Below are positions 10,742 to 22,763 of a stretch of 64,000 nt of DNA, piece by piece; the stretch's first letter is position 1; each line of letters opens with the position of its first letter. A program made the translations under genes and the position numbers. This DNA comes from Lagopus muta (lineage: Eukaryota; Chordata; Aves; Galliformes; Phasianidae), in contig NC_064448.1 in assembly GCF_023343835.1 (NCBI RefSeq), forward strand, positions 14,601,531 through 14,665,530, in the 5' to 3' direction. The notes beneath the pieces are model-generated. The model was not told the DNA's origin, made no database searches, and saw nothing but the letters and a program-made list of their open reading frames with translations.

Positions 10742-11102
10742 TGTATGGGAACTGCTGAGTCACGGCCTGAACCTCTGATTAATCACCTGAGGTGAGCCAT
10801 GAGTCAGCCAGAGGAGCACAGGTGAAGGCAATTCACCTGTGCTGCTGGTAGGGGTGGAGCCTGGCTCCACCCCTCCTAGACCTATTTAAGAGCTGGCTAC
10901 CACAGGGGAAGGATCTCTTCTGGAGATCCCCTCTTTTGGTGTCTTTTGGTGAGCTCAACCGAAGGGTTAGCTCTTCCACTTATTCTCTTTTTGTTTTCGT
11001 TGTCTGCTTTGCCTTACTCTCTTGATTATATTGCGATTATAACATCTTGATATCTATTGATTATACACAATTATATTGTGATTATAACAACTTGGTTATA
11101 CA
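10742..11102 (+). mobile_element. 3' LTR
   Basis: 361 bp, the same length as the 5' LTR, with six substitutions between them by eye (no indels). One falls at the central base of the 11-bp-stem palindrome. It is followed by CTGGA (11103-11107), the right target-site duplication. Confidence 0.93.
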
Positions 11103-11107
11103 CTGGA

Positions 11108-12395
11108 TTTCTTATCTCCACTCCAGAAGGACATAATAGAACTGGAAATAATACCGATAAAAACAAACAAACAAACAAAAAAATAGTTTTGAAGGTTCTG
11201 AAGGCATATATTTTACATCACTTGATTTCTTTTCACACTCAGGATATTGCACAAGTTGTATTTAGTAGACTGAATTTTAGTGAAATTGGAATGTAAACCA
11301 AAGTATTTCAGGTTTACAAAGCAAAATGGAAAAGGGGAGAGAGCTAGGAAAGAAAACATTTTCCTCTCCTTGGCAACAACATCCAGAAATTTGAAGACAA
11401 TTCTTACGCTTGATTTGAAAACATTTCAGAACAATTCTTTCAACATACTCCTTTCTTCCTAACAACAATAGTTCAGACTCTACTGAGCAGTAAGTGGTCA
11501 GTAACTCTGGTTTCAGAGGACAAAGCCAGAAAAAAGGCTTCATATTTCATCTGCTACTGCTTGGCATGGCGGAGCTTGGCCTGATACGGTGAAGTGAAAC
11601 ATACTCATCAGGTACTCATCTTCCACTTCAGAATCTTCAATTTAGCCTTGTGGATACCCCTTCTGGCTGAAGTTTCAGTAACGCTATTTAATAAGTTTTT
11701 TAAATCTCCATTTTCATTATGAAGGGATGATTCAAAACTATTTTTTAAAAACTCCCTAAAGCCATGAAGAGTAGCGATCTCAAGATTATAGAGACAATAT
11801 AGCTGAGAAATGAGTGTGATCCGGAGGATATAAAGGAAAACAAGTTCCCTACTTTTGCTTACCTTTACTTTCCCAACACGTGTTTTTTTTCCTATGCACT
11901 TCAGGTGCAAGCGTAAACACTCAAAACTACAGATAAACCACGATGAAACAGAAACACAATCATGATGTATGTTCCCCTGCCAAATGCTCTAGGAGTCTTA
12001 ACCAAGGTTTACGGAACCAAAATCAGATTGCTAGTTTCCGAAAGAGATTTGGTGATGGCAATGGCTTTGAGGTTTTCAAAGGAATAAGCCACTGTGAGCA
12101 TAAAATACAGCCAAGGACTAGGTAACATTATTGAAACTGGTAGTTATGAGTTTGCTTCTCATCCAACATAAATGGCAGAGAGGTGTATCTATCAGTGGTA
12201 GAAAAAGAGAGACCACATTCTACATCACAAATATAGGTGGCAACACTAAATAAAATGCAGGTCACATGAGCAGATGATTTACAAAAGAAAAAGAAAACAA
12301 ATGAAATCAGAGTCAGCCTGAAGATATTTCTACCAGAAACACCTAAGAGCCATCACCTCCTTTCCTATCACTGCTTTATCACTGTTCCTGGGAGA
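11108..12395. other. gene-free spacer
   Basis: Includes a short (AAAC)n tract near 11160-11180. The longest frame (11608-11910, minus, 100 codons) has no recognised motif, codon bias or splice context. No repeat family was recognised. Confidence 0.5.
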
Positions 12396-12399
12396 AGAA

Positions 12400-12640
12400 C
12401 ATGTTTCAGGGAGTTACAGGGAGTGATAAGGTCTCCCTTGGAGCCTTACCTTCTCCAGACTAAACAATCCTAGCTCCCTCAGCCACTCCCCAAAAGACTT
12501 GGATTTCAGACCATTCTCCAGCTTCGTTGCCCCTCTCCGGACACATGCCATGGCCTCAAGGTCTTTCTTGTAGTGAGTGGCCCAAAACTGAACACACAGC
12601 TCATGTTGTGGCCTCACGAGGCAGACAATCACCTCTTTAG
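12400..12640 (-). mobile_element. short CR1 fragment
   Basis: Contains the CR1 ORF2 C-terminal wording in decayed form (a VQFWATHYKKDLEAM-like stretch, then [11 protein letters not shown]). It lacks the 3' terminal repeat, so both ends are truncated. Confidence 0.8.
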
Positions 12641-12889
12641 TCCCTCCTGAATGATCTTTGAACTCTCTAATATGTACTATCTTTGTGTCTTTATATACTT
12701 GACTGTGAATTATTCAGGCCCCTCGATGAATTCTGTGAAAAGCATCATCATAGACTGCCAGCAAAGAAATCAGTACAGCATAAAACTGCACTGTGATTAA
12801 ACTAGAAACCTGGAATCAGATACATGGATCATCTAAAAGTAATGGTTCCTATTTATTTATTTCCATGGAAACGAAAACTGATACAAAGG

Positions 12890-13290
12890 GCACAATAACA
12901 CAGTTTGATAGAGAAAATTCTCAGCTACAAAGCCTTTTTTTTTCAACATAATCCCTGTCATCAGCCAATCGGTGCAGACGAGCTGCTTGAGACACTCTTT
13001 ATTTCACGGTGTGACAGCTGCGCATGGCCACCCAGAAGGTGGCTTGCTTTTCACATTGCTGTTGCCACTGTTGAAATGCACTCCGTGTGCTCACATCCAC
13101 TGTTTGGTCTCCATAAACATTCAGCAAGTGTTGATGAATGTTAATGGATGCCATTTTTTCCATGCTGTGGAATTCAAATCCAAACCCTTGCTTCATCGAT
13201 ACTTCCCCGTCATGCACCATTTTGTCAGACTTGCACCTCTGCTGCCATCAAGTTGGCAACAAAATGTAATGAAATAGTGACAGAAAGGTT
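12890..13290 (-). mobile_element. mariner-like transposon remnant (transposase N-terminus)
   Basis: On the minus strand a short frame (about 13220-12999) reads IHQHLLNVYGDQTVDVST, the helix-turn-helix wording at the start of mariner transposases (family form ...RRLLNVYGDQTVDVSTVRRW). It then decays, with a break right after that motif. The terminal part near 12930-12950 has the T-run followed by CAACATAATCCCTGTCATCAG typical of mariner sub-terminal sequence. Catalytic residues are absent. Confidence 0.65.
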
Positions 13291-14324
13291 CCACTTCTAC
13301 CGCCGAACCAGAAACACCCACTTCTGATACCATGAGCAAACACAATAGAACAGGAGGCATTAATTTCAGTTCAGCTCTTGTACAACGTATGAATAAATAT
13401 AAAATTTTGGTATTCCTGAATTATTTTGATAAAACATAATGCTCATCAGTTATGAATTTTGTCCAAATTAAAAAAGACACTGGACTACAAATTGCCATTA
13501 TGCCTCTCATTAGTGCCACATAGCTTACAAGTGTGTCATTGGTGCCACATAGCTTACAAGACGCCTGCCTTCTGCATGGTCTCGAACAGGGGTGATGGCA
13601 GTGACCACACCATTTCATCTCATCTCTACTGCGATGAAAGAACAACCTGGGCTATCCTATTGGTTGGTTTCACCCCAGGAAATTCAGCAAAATCTCATCT
13701 TTGTCTTTTGTAGTGAATTTCACCAGAGTGGGACTCATGGTGGCTATACAAGCCAGTAAACAAGGCCAGTAACTAGTTTCTTGTCACAGGCTACAGCTTT
13801 CTAATATGCCAGCAACACATGGCTCTGAGCTTGCTTAGGCCTGCCTGGAGACTTATTTGTGCTTCTTTAGCTGTTGACAGCAATTGTCTAATCACCAAGC
13901 CAATACTGCTTACTTTTTCTTTACCTGGCTTGAAACAATCTCATGCTCCGACACCTAATGTATAATTGCAGCTATTGGATACTGTCCTGCTATGTGTACC
14001 TGCTGAGGTGCATTTAGAAAGACTACAGCACAAACAGCAGAATCTGCCCAGGCAGAATATGAAAGACAGGAGGTGCTTCTAGAAATACATATGCAGTAAA
14101 AGGAAGGCTAGGGTGAATGTGCACCCTCAGTAGAATGGGGCAGGCATGGAGGGCATGGAGGGCATGGAGCCTCCTGTGCTGCATGTGATCATCCAAAACA
14201 AGATTGGAGAAAATCATGAAGAGCTCAGAACCACAGTGTGACTCCATCAGTGCCAAGACAGAGATGTCATGGACAGCTCTGGGCAAGAAATTGTGGGGGG
14301 GACCAGGCACTGTGCAAGACACCA
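13291..14324. other. spacer with two small local duplications
   Basis: A 23-bp unit (TTAGTGCCACATAGCTTACA-like) occurs twice, near 13508 and 13538. A GGGCATGGAG 10-mer is tandemly tripled near 14143-14168. No gene is seen. Confidence 0.55.
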
Positions 14325-16905
14325 ATGAAAGAAAGTGCCACGCATTTGTGAGAAAACTGGTGTTTCATGAGGGAAAGTGCCACATATTTCGGGTACAAAT
14401 GGTATTTCTGTGATAAAATGCCAAAAGTCTGGGAGTGAGTGTCATGATGAGGAGTGTAATGCAGTCTGTTTGGGAGGAAATGGGAGGTATTTCTAAGAGT
14501 ACTCTATTTTTCTGGGAGAGAATGTCCTATTCAGGGAAGAAAAGTGGTATTTCTTACCAAAAACGCCGTCCAGTTCGGAGACAATCTCCTATATGTGGGA
14601 GAAGAGTAGTATTTCTGTGAGAAAATGTCCTATTCTTGGTTGCAAGTGTCATATTTGGTATTGTCCTCTGATATTTTGGGGAGAAAACCTGTGGTAGTTG
14701 TAAGAAAATGGGTATTTCTGGGATAAAATATCCTATTTTTGGAAGAAAAGGTCAGCTTTCCAACTGAAACGTGGTATTTCTGTGAGAAAATGACCTACTT
14801 GTTGGAGAAAAGGGGGAAATTCTGGGCAGGAATGTCTTCTATTTGAGAGCAACTGTCTTCTTTTTGGAGTGCAAACCGGTCCTTTGGGGAGCAAATAGGG
14901 TCTATATGGGAGAAAATGTCGTCTTCAGGAGTGTAAAGTAGTACTTTTGAGAGAAAATGGAAGGTATTTCTCAGAAAACTGCCATTTCTGGGAGAAGACA
15001 GCATGCTTTGTTGGAAAATGACATCTATTTGTGAGCAAGCTGGGATTTGGGGGAGAAAATGCCGCATTTTAAAGAATAAGCTGGTATTTCCGGGGGAATA
15101 TGTCCCATCTTTGTTAGACAACTGGAGTATCTGATGTGAAATGTCATTTTGATGGGAGTAAACATGATCTTGAGGAGTGTAAAGTAGCAATCTTGGGATG
15201 AAATGTGAGGTATTTCTAAGGGTACAGGTATTCCTGGGAGAAAATGTCTTGTTTCTGAGAGAAAATGTCGTCGTACTTTGGGGGGAGAAACTGATATTTC
15301 TGTGATACAATGCCCTATTTCTGGGAATGTGTCATATTGAGGAGTGTGAAGTTGTATTTTTGGTAGAAAATGGGAGGCGTTTCTAAGAGAACTGGTATTT
15401 CTGGGAGAAAATGTCTTATCTTGGGGGGGAAAGTTCCTATGCCTGTGAGAGAGCTGTGTTTCCTGGAGAAACTGTCTTCTTTAGGCAGAAAAGATCACAT
15501 ATTTGCGAGAAAGCTGGTATTTCTGGGAGGAAATATCATATTTTGTTGGAAAATGTCACATTTGCTATTTGTGCTATTTGCACAATATGTGCTATTTGCA
15601 CATTTGCTACTGTCACGTAGTATTTTGTGGATGAAACATGAAGTATACCTAAGCAAACCTGTATTTCTGGTAGAAAACGTCATCTCTTTGGGGAGAAGAC
15701 TGGTATTTCAGGGAGAAAATATCCTTGTTTGGAAGAAAGTGTCCTCTTTCAGATTGAAATGTGATACTTGTGGTCGAAACTGTCCTACGTTTGGGCGAAA
15801 ACTGGTATTTCTGGGAGATAATGTCATTTTATTGGAGCAAGCCATCGTTTCGGGGAGAGAATGTCTTATTTTTGAAGAAAATGCCGTACCGGGGGGAGAC
15901 GGGACTGGCATTTCTGGGAGGAAATGTCATTTTCTGGGGAGAAGATGTCACCTTGAGGATTGTAATGTCGTATTGTTTGGAGAAGGCCTGAGGTATTTCT
16001 AAGAGAAGTGGTATTCCCAGGAGACAGTATCATATTTTGGGGGAGTGGGGGAGGGGTGATCATCTATTTGGGAGAAAGCTGGTATTTCTGGGAGAAAACA
16101 CCCTCTGTTGAAGAGCCAAGTGGTATTTCTGGCAGGAAATGTCCCACATTTGGGAGTCAAGTGGCATTTCTGTGATAAATGCCGTATTGTTTGGAGTAAG
16201 TGTCATACTAAGGTGTGCAAAGTAGTCTACTAGGGAGGAAATTGGAGGTATTGCTTTGAAAGCTGGTATTTCAGGGAGAAAACGTCTTCTTTCTGGGGGA
16301 AAATGTCATCTGTTTGAGAGAATGCCGATAAGTCTGGAAGAAGATCTATTTTTGGAGGAAACTGTAATATTAGGGAGAGAAAAGTGGTATTTCTGGTCCA
16401 AGATGTCATCGAGTTGGGATAACGCTGGTGTTTCTGGGAGAAAACATCCAAAATATTTTGGATGAAAATGTGGTCTTTAGGGTTGAAATGTGGTATTTCT
16501 GGGAGGAAATGGAATATGCATGAGAGAAAACTGCTCCTTTGGGGAGAATGTATCCTATTTTTGGCAGGAAATGTCCTGTTGAACAGTTTAAGTCTGCATT
16601 TTTTGGAGAAAATGTAAGCTATTATCAAGAAAACTGGTATTTCTTGGAGATTATCACATATTTGGTTGGAAAACGTGGTATATTTGAGAGAATGCTACTA
16701 TTTCTGGAAAAGCATAGCATATATTTTTAAGAGAACACGGAGTACTGAGAGGAAATGTCATCGTTTTTTGGTGAAAAAATCATATTTAGGGGAATAGAAT
16801 CGTGTTTCTGGAAGAAAAAGTGAGAAAACTGGTATTTCTGGGGGAAAATGTCATACATGAGGGAGAAAACTGGTATTTCTGTGAATGAATGCCATCGAGA
16901 ATTAC
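14325..16905. repeat. 2.6-kb degenerate 20-21-bp (41-bp dimer) minisatellite
   Basis: The stretch is built from ~20-21-bp modules with an approximate form (N)TATTTCTGGGAGAAAATG(T/C). Modules alternate, so the clearest period is ~41 bp, with T-runs and A-runs regularly spaced and G-rich links between. This architecture matches published descriptions of galliform XhoI-family (~21 bp) and CNM/PO41 (41-42 bp) satellites, but I could not compare consensus sequences. The unit is not a multiple of three, so long frames on both strands here (for example 15370-16002) are by-products. Confidence 0.85.
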
Positions 16906-16912
16906 TGCATTT

Positions 16913-16968
16913 TCTCCTTCTCCTTCTCCTTCTCCTTCTCCTTCTCCTTTTCCTTTTCCTTTTCCTTT
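16913..16968. repeat. polypyrimidine microsatellite (TTCTCC / TTTTCC)n
   Basis: About nine hexamer-like units, first CTTCTC then CTTTTC. It lies between the minisatellite and the truncated CR1 that opens the right arm. A purine version of the same kind of repeat abuts another CR1 5' end at 26766-26812. Confidence 0.85.
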
Positions 16969-16989
16969 CCATGCATGATTTGGATCATG

Positions 16990-17482
16990 GGCCCTCACTG
17001 CAAGAAAGACATGGAGGCCCTGGAACGTGTTCAGAGGAGGGCAACAAAGCTGGTGAGGGGTCTGGAACACAGGCCATATGAGGAGAGGCTGAAGGAGCTG
17101 GGAATGTTCAGCTTGGAGAAGAGGAGCTCAGGGGAGACCTCATTGCTCTCTATAACTTCCTGAAGGGAGGTTGTAGTGGGCTGGGGGTCGGCCTCTTCTC
17201 TCGTGTCATTAGTGATAGGAGCAGAGGGAATGGTTTCAAGCTACGACGGGAGATTCAGGCTGGACATGAGGAAGTATTACTTTTCGGAAAGGGTGGTCAG
17301 GCACTGGAATGGACTGCCCAGGGAGGTGGTGTAGTCACTGACCCTGGGGGTGTTCAAGGAAAGACTGGATATTGTGTTGAGGGACAAGATTTAGTGGGAG
17401 CTATTGGTAATAGGTGAACGGTTGGACTGGATGATCTTTTAGGTCTTTTCCAACCTTGGTGATTCTATGATTCTTTGATTCT
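16990..17482 (+). mobile_element. CR1 3' end, 5'-truncated (right-arm copy)
   Basis: Starts within the CR1 sequence for [20 protein letters not shown], followed by [17 protein letters not shown], and runs to the 3' repeat GATTCTATGATTCTTTGATT. From 17064 onward it is the exact reverse complement of the left-arm CR1. From 16993 to 17063 the two copies are only ordinary CR1 homologues. Confidence 0.9.
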
Positions 17483-17483
17483 A

Positions 17484-20400
17484 ACTATTCTGTTTTCAAA
17501 GCACAGTTGGAATACTATGCGGTAAATAAGGTATCGGGCTGTTCACAGAACAGAAAAATGTAAAAGATTGAAAAGTTGCTGACTAAAGTAAGCGACATAT
17601 TCCGTACCTAAGATGAAGACTTGACGAAAAATAGCAAGTGACCATATGATTCAAGGCTGTACAGTAATGGATCCTCAATAGCACATGAATAACATTTCAT
17701 TGGGAAATATTAAATCTAGCATTTGCAAATATTTATGTGTCTGACTTTGCAATTTAATACTCCTATTTCTATGCAAGAGTTCTGTTATCTAGTTAGTACA
17801 TAAAACAGGAATACTATCAGGGACTGACAATCATGCAGGAGTATTCTTGTTAAGTATGGCAATACACAAGGGTCTGAACCCTTCTTTTTTTTCTTGGCTC
17901 CAGGCTTGCTTTTTGAGGTATTTTGGGGGATAAGACTCTAACTGACTTACCCAGGAGGTGACTGATGAGTCACTGTGTGGCAATCAACATAACTTTGTGG
18001 ACATTTGAAAGCATTTCCTTTGGAACTCTTTGCCTTCAGAAGAGAGTTCTCAGGAGCTTTTACTAGCAGAAGATCTGGCCTGTGAGCAAATAACTCCGGC
18101 TTCGTGTGGGAGACTGGGGAATTATACCATCACATACTGTGAAAAACAGGATGCAGGTGAGCACCTCCCAGCTCCCTCTTCTTTGCTGACAAGGTGTGGA
18201 AGATGGGAACAAAGGAGTTTCTGCTGAGATCCCAAAGCCAGAAGCTGCCACTCAAAAGAGAGCTGACTCGATCACTTTGGACTTATTTATAGAAGTTGGT
18301 ACTGTTGCCACTGTTGTCATCATCAACCAAACAACCACCCTTGACAACCCACCACTTCTGAAGATCAGTGTCTGAACTATGAACCAAACATAGTGGTGAC
18401 TATCTCTCTCTTGCTTTCTGCAAAGACTCCTTGCTTTTATTTCCTGTCTTTATCACACACCTTCCCTTCCCCATCTCCTTCAACAACTAGGATTTGTAGT
18501 AATCTGCTTGGGCTAACATTTCACCCATCGTCCCCTAATCTCGCCATCAGGTATACGTATATTAAAAGAATCTTCTCTCCCTCTCGTATTAGGGAGACAA
18601 GGGTACCATATTACAAATAAATACCAGTGGAATGATGATAGAGGTAGAAAGATATAGAGATGTTAATTTAAACTTGTATTTCACTAAATAATACCTCTGG
18701 ATTTATTTTCGGACTTCATTTTATTTTGAAAAATTTTCACAAATACTACCCACAGTCTCTGAAAAAAATTGGTCAATGTAACATGAAAGAAGTTAAGGCA
18801 CTCCATCTCCAAAGCTACTTCAACTTCTTCAACGTCTTCCCGGGCTCCTCTGTCAAACAGAGTAACAGAGTGTGTATTTATTACATCAAAGGATAGAAGC
18901 ACTGGAGGAAGGTCTCGTTATCTGAGCTGGAAGTGCCTTGATAGGATCACAGTGCTAAATAAGCCCCTTTGACAACAAAACAAAGTCCAAAATGGACTCA
19001 CAGATCACAAGTGTTTAAAATCCAAGAGTAGAAATAGCTTTGTTTTAGATATATTGTTCTTAGCATTTTGTTTTTTCAGTTTCAAATGTAAGAGGTAAGT
19101 TCCAATGACTTAATTACAATATGCAAGTAACTCTTACTGATCAGAAACATCAGTCTACAAAAAGTAGCAAGAAAAAAGGACTTGCAACTTAGGAGTTTCA
19201 ATTTAATTCAACACTATATAAAAAACAGCACACACTGTTCTAGCCGTGGAGAAGTGCTAGACTCAAAGAAGTAGCTCAGGTCACAGAATCATTTATGCAC
19301 AGATAGTTATGCTCTAATTATGTGAAGAGGAAGTAATTCTACAATTATTGAAACGGTGCTGACATTTCTGGTGCACTGGTATGGATTCTGAGACAGGAAG
19401 TAGGCTTTAATCACACCATATTTTCAAAGCCCTTCTAACTTCTTGTTAGAACTGAGCAATGGAGGATAATTCTATATTCATTCAACCTCCCTTTTTTACA
19501 TTTTGAGATAATCAGCATGACTTGACTCATAATTGTTTACAGTATGCTGACATCTAGTTCCAATCAAAGAGATCGGTATCCGTATTTTCACAAATTCTCT
19601 TTTCCTTAAAACATTTGTTGTTTTTGTTTTGTCACAGCCAATTTTCCTTTCTCTTAACAAAATGGAATTTGCAGGACCAGTGGTGCTTGTCATTGATTCT
19701 CCCTCATCTGATCTGCTTCTTGCTATTGAGTTGGTTCTCCCAGGAGTTCTGTTCTGCCACAAGCAAATGACAAAGGATCATGCCTTTGAACTAGAAGAAC
19801 AGTTCCTGTACTGAAATTAAATAAAGAAATCTTTCTAATTTTTCTGTTCAAGAACACTGCCAGTGTTTTCATATTTAACTGTTGTAGTGGAATTTCAAGG
19901 TCTCAGCCTGAACCAGTGGGTGAGCTTCACGAGTACATGAGTGTCTGGAGTGAGCACAGGGGGTTTAGAGCCACCCCTCTGTCTCCATGATATTTCAGGT
20001 CCCGTCTGAGTCTGCACAGGTCCCTGTTCCCCTGCCATTCTCTGCTGCAGCCCGATGGTACAAACAGGATAGGGTCACATTCCTCTGCTCAACCTTTTCT
20101 CTAAACTGTTACCAGGAGGGGTGAGTTAATTCCTCTTGGATATCTTTTCCTAGGGCACCTATTTCTCAAATAAAGGCTCTGTCATTACTTTCCTTTGCTC
20201 TACAACTGGTTGAAACTTTGACTGTAGTTCAGGATACACAGGATTCAAAGTTAAAGCTAGAGGTTATCTTATGTGCAAAAACTGTGACACAGGTGGGCAG
20301 CATATTTACTATATGTAGGACAGAGACTTTTCATGCTTTTTTCCCTTTGCAAAAGATAATTTTTTTTATTTTTTTTTTAGATGAGTTCCCACGTGGTACA

Positions 20401-20610
20401 TACAAGGTTCTATTCCCTTTGGCCAGTAATTAGATACACAATGTAAACTGCTTTTTTACAGTATATGTAAAAGAAAAAAAAAAAAAAAAAAAACCAACAA
20501 AAAACCAAAGAAAAAAAAAAACAAAACATGTACAGTTTCCATAGTTTACAACAATATTTGATCATTCTAAGATCAGGGTTTTCTCATTGTCCTTTATTAA
20601 CCTAGAGCAT
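17484..20610. other. unique-looking right-arm interior, no gene seen
   Basis: Mirror of 1413-4540. No recognised coding sequence. The A20/A11 runs at 20474-20521 correspond to the left-arm T tract, with one base less and a T-to-G-type difference at the edge. Confidence 0.6.
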
Positions 20611-20903
20611 GGTTGTCCAACATTTTGGCTTACCTGGGCTGCACAGAGTAACGGAAATTGTCATGGGCTGCATATAAATCTATAATAAAATGCATGTTTT
20701 ACATATTTTTGTAAAAACATGAAAAACAGGGAACAACAAAAACTAGTGGGATGTTAGACCTTGCTTTTGTGAAATTGATACATCAGGTTTGTTCAAAAGC
20801 AGCGGTTGCCACTCCTAGTGAGTTCTCAAGGTGTTCATCAGCAATTTTTGATGAAATATTACTCTTCTGGTGCTTCACCTTTGACAATAACTTTTCACAA
20901 ATG
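20611..20903 (+). mobile_element. possible old DNA-transposon remnant, mirror copy
   Basis: Reverse-complement partner of 1120-1412, with the GGTTGTCCAACATTTTGGCT-like end at about 20611. Same uncertainty about class. Confidence 0.3.
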
Positions 20904-20909
20904 TACGTA

Positions 20910-21233
20910 TGTACAATCAATGAAAGTACAGATGCTATAGCTATGAAATGTACCAAAGGGCTTGGCTACGCAGTTATTACACCAAAGCAGAAAAGATAGA
21001 AGTCTTACCTATATCCTGGGCTTGCTTATGAAACTCCAGTGGAATGGATCTCCAGAAGAGATCCTTCCCCACTTGCAGTCAGCTCTGAAATGGGCCTAGG
21101 AGAGGTGGAGCCAGGCTCCATCCCTTCCGGCAGCACAGCTGAATTGCCTTCACCTGTGTTCCCGTGGCTGACTCATTGCTCACCTCAGATGATCAACCAG
21201 AGGTTCAGGCTGCGATTCAGCAGTTCCCATACA
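20910..21233 (-). mobile_element. solo LTR, mirror copy
   Basis: Reverse complement of the left-arm solo LTR, including its imperfect 5-bp flanking duplication. It was duplicated with the arm, not independently inserted. Confidence 0.8.
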
Positions 21234-21247
21234 ATGTACAACCAAAA

Positions 21248-22250
21248 AAGTGATATGAATTACAACTTTTCTCGGCAGCCTGTTCCAGCAGCTCACCACT
21301 CTCTCAATGAAATAGTTGCCTGACATCTACTATGAATCTCCCTTCTTTTAGTTTAAAACGGTTCCCCATTGCTCTGTCACTGTTCATCCATGTGAAATTT
21401 GACTTCCACTCCTGCTAATAAGCTCCATGTAAGTATTGGAAGGCCACAACGAAGTCTGCCCTCAGCCTTTTCTTCCTCGGGTTGAACAAGCCAAGCTCCC
21501 TCAGCCTTTCTTTGTAGGAGTGGTGCTCCATCCCTCTGATTGCCTTCCTGGCCCTCCTCTGGACCCATTTCAAAAGCTCTACATCTTCTCTTTGTGGAGG
21601 GTCTCAGGCCTGAAGACAATACTCCAGATGGGACCTCACAAGGACAAAATGGGGGGAACAATCACCTTCCTTGCACTGCTGGCCATCTCTCTTTTGATGC
21701 AGCCCAGGATACTGTTGGCCTTCCAGGCCTTAAGTACGAATTGCTGGCTCAGGTTATCTTTTCCATCTACCAGGACCCCTAAGTCCTTCTCAGTAGAGTT
21801 GCTCTCAAGGAGATCTCCCAGTCTGTATGTGCGTCTGGGACTGCAACAGACCAAGTGCAGCACTTTGCACTTGATCTTGCTGAACATCATTACTTTCTTG
21901 CGGGAAAAATTTTCAATCCTGTTCGAATCCTTCCAGGTGGCATCCCTTTCTTCTGTTATATCACCTGTACCACTTAACTTGATGTTGCCTGCAAACTTGC
22001 TGAGGGTGCACTTGATCCCATCATCTATGTCTATTAATAAAGTTGTTAAAGAGCACTACTCCCAAGAGATACTACTGGAAGTCGCTACTCCTCACCAGCC
22101 TCCACCTGTTGACCACAACCCACAGGCTGTGACTTTTGAATCAATTCCTTATCCACCAAATAGTTCACCCTTTGAATCCATAACTCTCCAGTGTAGAGAT
22201 AAGGTTGTGAAATGAGACCACATCAAAGGCCTTGCAGATGTTCAGATCAG
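21248..22250 (-). mobile_element. CR1 LINE fragment, ~1 kb
   Basis: The part to 21780 is shared with the left arm. Beyond it the CR1 continues with sequence for the end of the reverse transcriptase (VLHLVCCSPRRTYRLGDL-like, then VLVDGKDNLSQQF) and earlier RT pieces near 21990-22060. Several frameshifts are present. This is an older subfamily than the copy at 52541-53875, judged by divergence. Confidence 0.82.
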
Positions 22251-22763
22251 ACAACCCTTCGCTGACTTGTTTGAACTCAATCATTTTATCACTTCATAGT
22301 TATGCTGTGTATTGCTACAGTTGTTGAACAAAAGGACTGATTACTAAGGAATACTCCAAAATATTCCAGCACTTAAAGTATGAGACTTCACCAAGCACTG
22401 CGAAAAAACTGGGCTTTGTAATTCTCTGGTTCATCCAATTTGCATGTGTAGGACAGATTTGGGTTTTGCTAAACTGCATGAATGAGGGAATATTTTACTC
22501 CATACACAATTGTATGTTTCACAGTTTAGATTCTTGCAAGGCTTTCTACAGGTCTCCTTTGAGACTCTGAATTAACAGGCTAAATGAAAGGTTTTGCTTC
22601 ATGAAATATATTAATATCTTACAAGTAGGTATTTCTATTCTTTCACAGTTCCCTGAATGAGTACGTTCTGGTACACAGTCATTGTTCTTTGTTTCTTCGG
22701 AATTATGGGAGGAAATGTACCACACAATGGGATGTGCCTGTGGAGAACACACAACTAAAATGA
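22251..22763. other. gene-free spacer
   Basis: AT-rich and non-repetitive, with no frame above 70 codons. Nothing recognised. Confidence 0.5.

Larger units (their letters stand above)
8004..11102 (+). mobile_element. internally deleted ERV-L-like provirus
   Basis: Structure: 5' LTR, N-terminal gag frame, a short capsid-like piece, RNase H end plus integrase, polypurine tract and 3' LTR, flanked by CTGGA duplications. The whole element is 3.1 kb. Most of gag, all protease and nearly all reverse transcriptase are missing, with a gag-to-RNase H join near 9136-9150. No env is seen, as expected for this class. Integrase wording such as DYIGPLPRSEGARYALTCVD is typical of the ERV-L (class III) lineage. 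I counted six differences between the two 361-bp LTRs (1.7%), so the insertion is fairly young. Any mobility would depend on proteins supplied elsewhere. Confidence 0.9.
17064..21780. repeat. right arm of 4.7-kb inverted repeat
   Basis: Reverse complement of 243-4960 (4717 bp against 4718 bp). Its inner end joins CR1 and a pyrimidine microsatellite. Its outer end lies inside a CR1 that continues uninterrupted to about 22250, so at this end the right arm holds the longer, less disturbed CR1. Confidence 0.93.

Noticed and set aside
8004..11102. Full-length, replication-capable provirus
   Set aside because: Protease, most of Gag and reverse transcriptase are deleted, frames are shifted, and the integrase triad is broken.
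15370..16002. 210-codon open frame and similar frames on both strands across 14.3-16.9 kb
   Set aside because: They are products of the 20-21-bp repeat, occur on both strands with the same motif (GISGRKC and its complement frames), and have no independent coding signal.
14325..16905. CRISPR-like array of short repeats
   Set aside because: Repeats are contiguous and degenerate with no constant repeat/unique spacer alternation, and the genome is avian.
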